This document shows positions 1-5,068 of a DNA stretch of 10,847 nucleotides, piece after piece. Location of the stretch: NCBI GenBank assembly GCA_026785875.1, contig JAJAZF010000435.1, positions 1-10,847 on the forward strand, in the 5' to 3' direction. Origin of the DNA: Chamaesiphon sp. (lineage in GTDB: Bacteria; Cyanobacteriota; Cyanobacteriia; Cyanobacteriales; Chamaesiphonaceae). The position numbers and the translations under genes were made by a program. How positions within the stretch are numbered: position 1 is the stretch's first letter; each line of letters starts with the position of its first letter. The notes beneath the pieces were generated by a model, which was given only the letters and a program-made list of their open reading frames with translations, ran no database searches and had not been told where the DNA came from.

Positions 1-3
1 AAC

Positions 4-51
4 AAAATTAATGGTAGGAGCAATTTATGAATTGCCCCTACCATTAATTTT
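4..51. terminator. Long AT-rich hairpin, possible terminator of an upstream gene
   Basis: Positions 4-18 pair perfectly with 37-51 (15 bp). After one mismatch (19/36) the stem continues with 20-25 against 30-35, leaving the four-base loop TATG at 26-29. The right arm ends in ATTTTG. It could terminate a gene lying left of the window or be a small palindromic repeat. The T-run is short, so Rho-independent termination is an inference. It stands 37 bp before murQ. Confidence 0.4.
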
Positions 52-84
52 GCATCCACCCATTCACCATCCACCATTCACAAA
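52..84. repeat. Degenerate CCATTCACC/CCATCCACC intergenic repeat
   Basis: The stretch before murQ is made of near-repeats of CATTCACCATCCAC. The same wording appears on the opposite strand at 4950-4978 (GGTGGATGGTGGATGGTGAG) and in the ends of the 94-bp inverted repeat at 3352-3445 and 3978-4071. It is likely a dispersed cyanobacterial intergenic repeat. I see no clear Shine-Dalgarno sequence for murQ inside it. Confidence 0.4.
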
Positions 85-87
85 TTC

Positions 88-1002
88 ATGACGATCGAAA
101 GCCCGAATACCCGCGCACATCTGCTCACCGAACAGGTAAATGTCAATAGTGCCAATCTAGATCGACTCAATACCCTAGAGCTAGTAGATTTATTCAATCG
201 GGAAGATCTGAATACTTTAGACGCGATCGCCGGAGCCAGACAGGAATTAGCCCAAGCGATCGATACTATTGCTGATTCCTTGCGTCAAGGCGGACGATTA
301 TTTTATATCGGTGCGGGTACTAGCGGGAGATTGGGCGTACTCGATGCGGCTGAGTGTCCTCCAACTTTTTGTACGCCGCCGGAGCTAGTGCAGGGGATTC
401 TAGCTGGGGGTGTTGGGGCACTAATTAAGAGTTCGGAAGGCTTGGAAGATATTGCCAGTGATGGTGCTCAAGCGATGGTGGAGCATCAGATCGGACAGCA
501 TGATGTGGTAGTGGGTATTACCGCAGGTGGTACGACTCCCTATGTGCATGGTGCGATCGAGTCTGCCAAACAACGGGGTGCTAAGACGATCTTTATCGCC
601 TGTGTGCCTGCAAATCAGGTCGCCAGTATCGCCGATATCGACATTAGGCTACCTGTAGGGCCAGAAATTTTGTCGGGTTCTACGCGGCTAAAATCGGGCA
701 CTGTGACGAAGATGGCTCTGAATATCCTCTCGACTGGGACGATGGTAAAATTGGGCAAGGTCTACGGCAATCGGATGGTAGATGTAGCTGTGACTAATAC
801 CAAGTTACTCGATCGAGCTTTGCAGATCATTCAAGATTTGACGCAATTAGAACGGGATGCGGCAAGTGAGTTATTAGAAGCTAGCAATCGATCCGTCAAA
901 GTTGCTCTACTAATGCACTGGCATCAGATCGATCGATCCACAGCCGAGGCAATTCTCGCCCAGCATCACGGACAATTACGCTCGGCTGTCGATAGTTTAT
1001 AG
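88..1002 (+). CDS. murQ: N-acetylmuramic acid 6-phosphate etherase
   Basis: MurQ cleaves the D-lactyl ether of MurNAc-6-phosphate to GlcNAc-6-phosphate and D-lactate in the cytoplasm, part of cell-wall sugar recycling. The 304-residue product matches the family's usual length and has one SIS sugar-phosphate isomerase fold. The motif GAGTSGRLGVLDAAECPPT lies at 75-93, and E89 aligns with catalytic Glu83 of E. coli MurQ. SEGLED at 116-121 puts E120 opposite Glu114. AGGTTPYV at 146-153 and SGSTRLKSGT further on are also family motifs. The ATG start is the first in frame after an A/T-rich leader; no strong ribosome binding site is visible. No murK, nagZ or anmK neighbour is present, so it is a single gene here. 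Its last 37 bp overlap the end of the convergent phosphoribosyltransferase gene. Confidence 0.96.
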   Translation: MTIESPNTRAHLLTEQVNVNSANLDRLNTLELVDLFNREDLNTLDAIAGARQELAQAIDTIADSLRQGGRLFYIGAGTSGRLGVLDAAECPPTFCTPPELVQGILAGGVGALIKSSEGLEDIASDGAQAMVEHQIGQHDVVVGITAGGTTPYVHGAIESAKQRGAKTIFIACVPANQVASIADIDIRLPVGPEILSGSTRLKSGTVTKMALNILSTGTMVKLGKVYGNRMVDVAVTNTKLLDRALQIIQDLTQLERDAASELLEASNRSVKVALLMHWHQIDRSTAEAILAQHHGQLRSAVDSL

Positions 1003-1472
1003 CTATCATATTTCTCGAACGGTTGATGAATCCAGGGATTTTCAGGGAGATAGCTAACGTAATAGTCTGGTACGCAAATCGAGCAATTTTTGTACCAGAT
1101 CACAGCCGTTTTTAGAGCCTCAATCTCTGGATATCGAGCTTTCAACCAGCCTACTGTCTGTTGGAGTGTGACACCAGAATCTACCAAGTCATCAACTAAT
1201 AATACCCGACTACCTAACCTGTCGCCAGTCATGGTAATCTGACTGGCGATCGATAGTTGACCGCGCTCTTGCTCAGAGTCGCCACCATAGGAACTAACAG
1301 CTAAGATGGCTAATGGTTTGTGAAAAATTCGGGAGAGAATATCGCCTACTCGCAATCCACCTCTAGCCAGACAGACAATGCGATCGAATTCCCATTCTGA
1401 CTCAAAAATCTTGGCGGCTAATAACTCGATCGACTGATGATATTCATCCCACGATATATCTAAATCGGACAT
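966..1472 (-). CDS. Phosphoribosyltransferase (xanthine-guanine/hypoxanthine type)
   Basis: This 168-residue cytoplasmic protein belongs to the type I phosphoribosyltransferase fold. The PRPP-binding motif RVLLVDDLVDSGVTL is at 89-103, with the usual two acidic residues and the DSG loop. LARGGLRVGDILSR at 35-48 is the pyrophosphate-binding loop region seen in xanthine-guanine and hypoxanthine enzymes. The C-terminal WIHQPFEKYD resembles the WI.FPWE ending of that group. The likely role is purine base salvage: base plus PRPP to nucleotide. Which base is used cannot be read from the sequence. The last dozen or so residues (DSYKLSTAERNCP) are coded in DNA that is also the 3' end of murQ and may be an added tail. 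A perfect hairpin stands 12 bp upstream of the start. Confidence 0.85.
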   Translation of the reverse strand: MSDLDISWDEYHQSIELLAAKIFESEWEFDRIVCLARGGLRVGDILSRIFHKPLAILAVSSYGGDSEQERGQLSIASQITMTGDRLGSRVLLVDDLVDSGVTLQQTVGWLKARYPEIEALKTAVIWYKNCSICVPDYYVSYLPENPWIHQPFEKYDSYKLSTAERNCP

Positions 1473-1483
1473 ACAGCAGTAGA

Positions 1484-1498
1484 GTGGGCACTGCCCAC
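1484..1498. repeat. Perfect small hairpin upstream of the phosphoribosyltransferase start
   Basis: GTGGGC pairs with GCCCAC around the three-base loop ACT. It lies 12-26 bases before the minus-strand ATG, where a ribosome binding site would be, and no Shine-Dalgarno sequence is seen between it and the start. It could influence translation. It also matches the style of the small triloop palindromes elsewhere in this window, so it may simply be a dispersed repeat. Confidence 0.45.
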
Positions 1499-1599
1499 CA
1501 GCTTGATTTCAGGCACGATCGATTTGACAAATAATTAGAACAACCTACTGACATGATTAAAGGAAAATGGGCGATATGATAGTCGCTCGGAGCAGGAAC

Positions 1600-2043
1600 G
1601 GCTGTTTAAAACGCTTACTCTAACAATTAAAAGTAACTAGAGAAAATGTGTTCTATGGCAATCGCCAAATCTAGGCAATGGTAAATCGCCTGAAAACTGT
1701 CAACTGTACAAGCATCTGTGAAGCTGGTATATTTTGAGTGGAGGTTGATGACCTTGTGGAGCGTCTAAAAGACCGTTGCAATACTTGCAAGCGTATGTAC
1801 TAGCGCACTATCCACTAAATGAAACCCACCACTGGACTAATCAAACACCATGTAGGATTCCGACTAAAGTAATATGGGTCTGCGGAAGGCGGACTTCTGG
1901 CTGGTGACGCTATATAAGACCAATACATAAAGCTTGCTTTTTGTGGAGGCGACGGCGGATGAAACGGCAAACTCATAAGACGAATAAGACCGTCCTCGCC
2001 AACTGAAGCTTCTGCCTCAGCGAAGCGGGCAGGAGTACTTCAC
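1600..2043 (+). ncRNA. Candidate HEARO/IscB-type omega RNA element without ORF
   Basis: The 567 bp between the phosphoribosyltransferase and thrC genes have stops in all frames but dense secondary structure on the plus strand. GGC-AATC-GCC near 1658 and AGGC...GCCT just after it form hairpins. GGTCTGCG at 1877-1884 pairs with CGC 1908-1910 and AGACC 1917-1921, enclosing GAAG-GCGGA-CTTC (1885-1897). GGCGA+CGG at 1948-1955 pairs with CCG+TCGCC (1990-2000). A terminal hairpin follows at 2009-2035. The phrases CTATGGCAATCGCC, GCGGATG and AATAAGACCG recall, from memory, conserved parts of HEARO/IscB omega RNAs, which guide IscB nucleases and occur in IS200/IS605-superfamily elements, often without an ORF. 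The left boundary is uncertain; 1600 is approximate. A TnpB-type element end is the main alternative. Confidence 0.5.
2004..2043 (+). mobile_element. IS200/IS605-like right-end hairpin
   Basis: CTTCTGCC (2009-2016) pairs with GGCAGGAG (2028-2035) over 8 bp with one G-T pair, and the sequence then ends in TACTTCAC. A subterminal hairpin followed by a short TTCAC end is typical of the right ends of cyanobacterial IS200/IS605-superfamily elements, which are cut as single strands and leave no target duplication. The end meets the stop codon of thrC exactly (TCA at 2040-2042 is TGA on the minus strand). No tnpA, tnpB or iscB gene is present, so mobility would depend on proteins supplied elsewhere. 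Confidence 0.5.
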
Positions 2044-3143
2044 AATCCCATTGCTAAGGCAACAGCTTCCATATTCGCAGCGATGTCTTGCTGAAATGGA
2101 TTGATCTTATTAGCGATCGCAGTGTCGGGATCTTTGAGTCCATTTCCAGTCAGGACACAAACTACTGTAGCGCGATCGGGTACGCGATCTTTGACCTTGA
2201 GTAAACCTGCTACAGAAGCCGCACTTGCAGGTTCGCAGAAGATCCCTTCTTTACTACCCAACCACCGATAAGCGGCGATGATTTCAGCATCTGTGACTGA
2301 ATTAAATTCGCCCCCACTTTGATTCTTAGCCGCGATCGCTTTTTCCCAGTTAGCGGGATTACCAATCCGAATCGCCGTCGCGAGGGTTTCGGGATTTTTG
2401 ACGCGGATACCACTAACTAGCGGCGCGGAACCTGCGGCTTGAAATCCCATCATTTTGGGGAGATTCCGACATTTGCCATGCTGCTGATACTGATTGAATC
2501 CCATCCAATACGCCGTAATATTACCGCCATTGCCGACGGGAATGCACAACCAATCTGGCGCGTCACCTAAAGCATCGACTAATTCAAATGCTGCGGTTTT
2601 TTGCCCCTCTAGCCGATAAGGATTGACCGAATTTACGAGCGTAATTGGATAATTATCTGCCATCTGCCGGACGATATCCAAAGCGTCATCAAAGTTACCT
2701 TTAATTGCCAATACCTCAGCACCATAAAGCAAAGCTTGGGCTAATTTACCCAAAGCCACATAACCATCAGGAATCAAGACATAGGCGCGCATTCCCCCAC
2801 GCACTGCATAAGCCGCCGCCGCCGCCGAAGTATTGCCCGTACTGGCACAAATTACCGCCTTGGCACCCGCTTCCTTTGCTTTAGTGATTGCCATAGTCAT
2901 CCCTCGGTCTTTGAAGCTACCTGTGGGATTTAAGCCGTCGTATTTGACATATACTTTGACACCACGTCCGATTTCTGCCGCGATCGTCGGCACGGGAATC
3001 AATGGTGTGTTACCTTCATGCAGGGTGACTACTGGGGTAGTCGCAGTCACAGGTAGATACGCTCGATAGGTTTCAATTAATCCCGGCCAACCACGGTTGG
3101 CATTAGTTACGGAATTGACTTCAATTTGGGTATCTAAACTCAT
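2040..3143 (-). CDS. thrC: Threonine synthase
   Basis: ThrC converts O-phosphohomoserine and water to L-threonine and phosphate, the last step of threonine synthesis, using pyridoxal phosphate. The 367-residue length fits the shorter bacterial class. Substrate contacts near HEGNTPLI (42-49) are followed by NPTGSFKDRG (72-81), in which K78 should form the Schiff base with the cofactor. STGNTSAAAAAYA (101-113) and the phosphate-binding loop GNGGN (204-208) are intact, and the C-terminal EPASAAS (304-310) and LTGNGLKDP are typical. The ATG start has only a weak upstream purine stretch. The stop codon is shared with the end of the IS-like element, yet the protein end (NMEAVALAMGL) looks normal for the family, so the gene appears functional. 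A G-rich tract lies upstream. Confidence 0.95.
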   Translation of the reverse strand: MSLDTQIEVNSVTNANRGWPGLIETYRAYLPVTATTPVVTLHEGNTPLIPVPTIAAEIGRGVKVYVKYDGLNPTGSFKDRGMTMAITKAKEAGAKAVICASTGNTSAAAAAYAVRGGMRAYVLIPDGYVALGKLAQALLYGAEVLAIKGNFDDALDIVRQMADNYPITLVNSVNPYRLEGQKTAAFELVDALGDAPDWLCIPVGNGGNITAYWMGFNQYQQHGKCRNLPKMMGFQAAGSAPLVSGIRVKNPETLATAIRIGNPANWEKAIAAKNQSGGEFNSVTDAEIIAAYRWLGSKEGIFCEPASAASVAGLLKVKDRVPDRATVVCVLTGNGLKDPDTAIANKINPFQQDIAANMEAVALAMGL

Positions 3144-3262
3144 GATGTGACTATAACCTGGTTAAGAAACGATGGGCGACTCTTGCTCGTTACGAAGATC
3201 GCAGACTCCCCCCTGATTCTACTATTGAAGCATAATTTTAGGCGATCTAGGTACTAAACCCA

Positions 3263-3295
3263 GGGAATAGGGGATCGGGATTGGGGATGAGGGGG
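3263..3295 (+). other. G-rich tract with four or more G-runs (G-quadruplex candidate)
   Basis: Five runs of at least three guanines occur on the plus strand (3263-3265, 3270-3273, 3277-3279, 3283-3286, 3291-3295), separated by 3 or 4 bases. This fits the usual pattern for an intramolecular quadruplex. It lies about 120-150 bp upstream of the thrC start, on the strand opposite the thrC message. It may also be no more than a degenerate GGGAATAGGG-type intergenic repeat. The rest of 3144-3351 shows no feature I can support. Confidence 0.35.
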
Positions 3296-3351
3296 TGTGA
3301 GAGACTAGTGAGTTCAGCTCAATTCTCGATCGGAGTTCATGCCCTGAGCCA

Positions 3352-3445
3352 CCATTGACCATCCACACTATGCCTACGGCAGGCTAACGCCAACGGCTAC
3401 GCATTGCCAAGGGCAAGGCTAACGCCAACAGTGCAAGCCATCCAC
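3352..3445 (+). repeat. Left copy of a 94-bp inverted repeat
   Basis: This copy matches the reverse complement of 3978-4071 at 92 of 94 positions; the two differences are G3357 and the A in GGCTACGC. It is built of small palindromes, notably TGCC-TAC-GGCA and TTGCC-AAG-GGCAA with three-base loops, and two copies of GGCTAACGCC. The ends carry the CCATCCAC wording found elsewhere in the window. It sits just before the DUF2127 gene, whose reading frame runs open back into it. Confidence 0.95.
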
Positions 3446-3460
3446 CAAATTATCAAGCCA

Positions 3461-3928
3461 ATGTCCCAACCAGAACCCCGTCCGCGTGCCTTAGTTGCTA
3501 TTGTTATCTACAAATGTTTTTCAGTTGGATTATTAACTTGTGTGGCGATCGGGTTATTTTTGACATCTAAAAAATACGATAGTTTGTTTACGTTTGCCGA
3601 AGAATATATGATGACGGGCAAACGCGAAATTATCAAAGCAGGATTAACGCAAATATTGAGCGTCTCAACTACTAAAATGCAATTGGGGGCATTCGTAGCC
3701 CTGGTTTATGCAGCAGTTAATGGGATTGAAGCGATCGGTTTATGGAACCAAAAAGCTTGGGCAACTATTCTGGTAGTCGGGATTGTCGGGATCACAATTC
3801 CAGTGGAAATCTACGAAATTATTCAAAAAGCCTCGATCGTCAAATTTGTGGTATTCGCTATCAATATAGCCATGTTTATCTATCTGCTCAGACACGCACT
3901 CGCAGAACGTCAGAAACATCAGAAATAG
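3461..3928 (+). CDS. DUF2127 family membrane protein
   Basis: The 155-residue product looks like a DUF2127 protein of unknown function. It has an N-terminal RALVAIVIYKCFSVGLL and a central NGIEAIGLWNQKAWA (87-101), then IPVEIYEI (113-120), the features I associate with that family. Four membrane segments are apparent, at about 10-33, 75-95, 102-121 and 126-145, placing it in a cytoplasmic or thylakoid membrane. The frame is open back to a TTG at 3404, but those 19 codons are coded by the inverted repeat and look meaningless, so I chose ATG at 3461. No good Shine-Dalgarno sequence is seen. The gene is enclosed by the two arms of a 94-bp inverted repeat, so its orientation could change by recombination. 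Confidence 0.8.
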   Translation: MSQPEPRPRALVAIVIYKCFSVGLLTCVAIGLFLTSKKYDSLFTFAEEYMMTGKREIIKAGLTQILSVSTTKMQLGAFVALVYAAVNGIEAIGLWNQKAWATILVVGIVGITIPVEIYEIIQKASIVKFVVFAINIAMFIYLLRHALAERQKHQK

Positions 3929-3977
3929 TTATTCCCTGGCCTGTGTTAAATTAGACATTTAGCGTAGTGAGTGGATA

Positions 3978-4071
3978 GTGGATGGCTTGCACTGTTGGCG
4001 TTAGCCTTGCCCTTGGCAATGCGAAGCCGTTGGCGTTAGCCTGCCGTAGGCATAGTGTGGATGGTTAATGG
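3978..4071 (-). repeat. Right copy of the 94-bp inverted repeat
   Basis: This is the inverted partner of 3352-3445 (92 of 94 matches, no gaps), starting 49 bp after the DUF2127 stop codon. It contains two TTGGCGTTAGCC words in direct order. The two arms bound a 720-bp unit. I found no obvious short target duplication outside the arms. The rest of 3929-4226 holds only a short minus-strand ORF and the leader of the next gene. Confidence 0.95.
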
Positions 4072-4085
4072 CAAATGGCGATCGT

Positions 4086-4220
4086 CTATTTGTTGAGTGC
4101 AGCGATATGATGGAGATATTCGGGTAAAATATGACTGAAGCGAACAATACAGCCTAATGGTACGATTGCTAGGATATTAACAAAGAAAATCAACCGACTC
4201 GGGTAATATTTTACAAACAT
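4086..4220 (-). CDS. Small hydrophobic ORF, possible antiporter gene remnant
   Basis: A 44-residue frame opens with ATG at 4220, only 6 bp from the divergent gene at 4227. It holds one strong hydrophobic stretch, LIFFVNILAIVPLGCIV (10-26), followed by FSHILPEYLHHIAALNK. The phrase NILAIVPL followed by a helix and a glycine/alanine-leucine-asparagine stretch vaguely recalls the first membrane segment of CAX-type calcium/proton antiporters, so this could be the stub of a lost gene cut off near the right arm of the inverted repeat. It could equally be a small membrane peptide or chance. No ribosome binding site stands out. I would not rely on it. Confidence 0.25.
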   Translation of the reverse strand: MFVKYYPSRLIFFVNILAIVPLGCIVRFSHILPEYLHHIAALNK

Positions 4221-4226
4221 TGGCAG

Positions 4227-4928
4227 ATGAAAAAAAGTATCAAAGGCGATCGCACTTTACTATTGACCAGTATTTTACTATTGTTTATGCTGGCAGCAGG
4301 AATTATGAGCGGTGTCCTCGGCTTTGTGTCTGGACATGAGGCACTCAAAGGCGTAACCCAACCAGATATTCGTCCTACTAATAGCAAAGGTGGTAACAAA
4401 CAAAATCCAAATACTAAAGGTTTGGAACTAATCCCAGAGCAAGAACTGATTGCTGGTGTCAAAAAACAGATGGGGATCGCAGATCCCAAACAGGATTCCC
4501 AACAGGCAAAAGATGCTAAAAAACAAGCTTCTGAGTTTGAAAAAGCTGTGAAAAATGACCCAAAAACTGGTCTACCACTGCTCAAACTACCGATCGTCAG
4601 AGAAGATCAGGGAATTATGATGACAGTCAAATCGATCGCATCTAAAGGTAATGATGTTAAGCTAGAATTGGGACTAGTCAATCATGGCAGCCAACCTGTG
4701 AACTTTGGACAAGGGACAATTAATGTCACTAACGATCGCGCTCAAGGGATCGGCAGCACTACAACTGGATTACCAAATAGTCTCGCAGCTAATGGTAAAG
4801 AAGCCAAAGTTATGCTGATTATTCCTAAAAATGCTCTGGATAAAGTCAAGAGTGTATCGTTACAATTAACTGATGTCGATAAAAAACTGCAACTTGAAGC
4901 CTCAGGAGTGCCAGTAGGAAGGCTTTAG
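4227..4928 (+). CDS. Membrane-anchored protein of unknown function
   Basis: I do not recognise this 233-residue protein. A short basic N-terminus (KKSIKGDR) is followed by a hydrophobic segment at about 10-34, which looks like an uncleaved signal anchor because no clear signal peptidase site or lipobox cysteine follows; there are no cysteines at all. Residues 45-115 are polar, rich in K, Q and N, with a likely helical or coiled part around 84-110. The C-terminal part (about 120-230) alternates hydrophobic and polar residues in short strands (MMTVKSIAS, VKLELGLVNHG, AKVMLIIPKN, VSLQLTDV), suggesting a beta-sandwich similar to DUF4352-like extracellular domains. A periplasmic location is inferred. 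The ATG is preceded by a weak GGCAG. The stop codon falls inside a heptamer array, and a CNNM/CBS gene follows in the same direction. Confidence 0.75.
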   Translation: MKKSIKGDRTLLLTSILLLFMLAAGIMSGVLGFVSGHEALKGVTQPDIRPTNSKGGNKQNPNTKGLELIPEQELIAGVKKQMGIADPKQDSQQAKDAKKQASEFEKAVKNDPKTGLPLLKLPIVREDQGIMMTVKSIASKGNDVKLELGLVNHGSQPVNFGQGTINVTNDRAQGIGSTTTGLPNSLAANGKEAKVMLIIPKNALDKVKSVSLQLTDVDKKLQLEASGVPVGRL

Positions 4929-4948
4929 GTTTTAGGTTTTAGGCTTTA
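4921..4948 (+). repeat. Heptamer array GGYTTTA x4
   Basis: Four tandem seven-base units (GGCTTTA, GGTTTTA twice, GGCTTTA) begin just before and run through the stop codon (TAG at 4926-4928) of the preceding gene. It resembles the short tandemly repeated repetitive (STRR) heptamers described from filamentous cyanobacteria, though the unit is different from those I remember. It is one of five period-7 arrays in the window. Confidence 0.8.
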
Positions 4949-4949
4949 G

Positions 4950-4978
4950 GGGTGGATGGTGGATGGTGAGTAGTGAAT
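4950..4978. repeat. Degenerate GGTGGATGGTGGATGG repeat
   Basis: A GGTGGATGGTGGATGGTGAG stretch followed by AGTGAAT fills the gap to the next gene. It is the reverse complement, in style, of the CCATTCACCATCCACC stretch before murQ. Confidence 0.4.
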
Positions 4979-5068
4979 AATGTTTGAATGATTCCCCAGC
5001 CACAACAAGCCAACTCTTTCGCGTACTCCCCTTACTCTGCGTCCTCTGCGTCAACCTACATCCCGACA

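Noticed and set aside
1740..1815. TnpB zinc-finger remnant (RCNTCKRMY translation near 1773)
   Set aside because: Only a single CxxC with stops close by on both sides; not the CPxCG-type pair of TnpB, and the region is better explained as structured non-coding DNA.
4211..4585. Minus-strand frame of 124 codons opposite the 4227 gene
   Set aside because: It is a serine/cysteine-rich shadow of a plausible plus-strand membrane-anchored protein with better start and composition.
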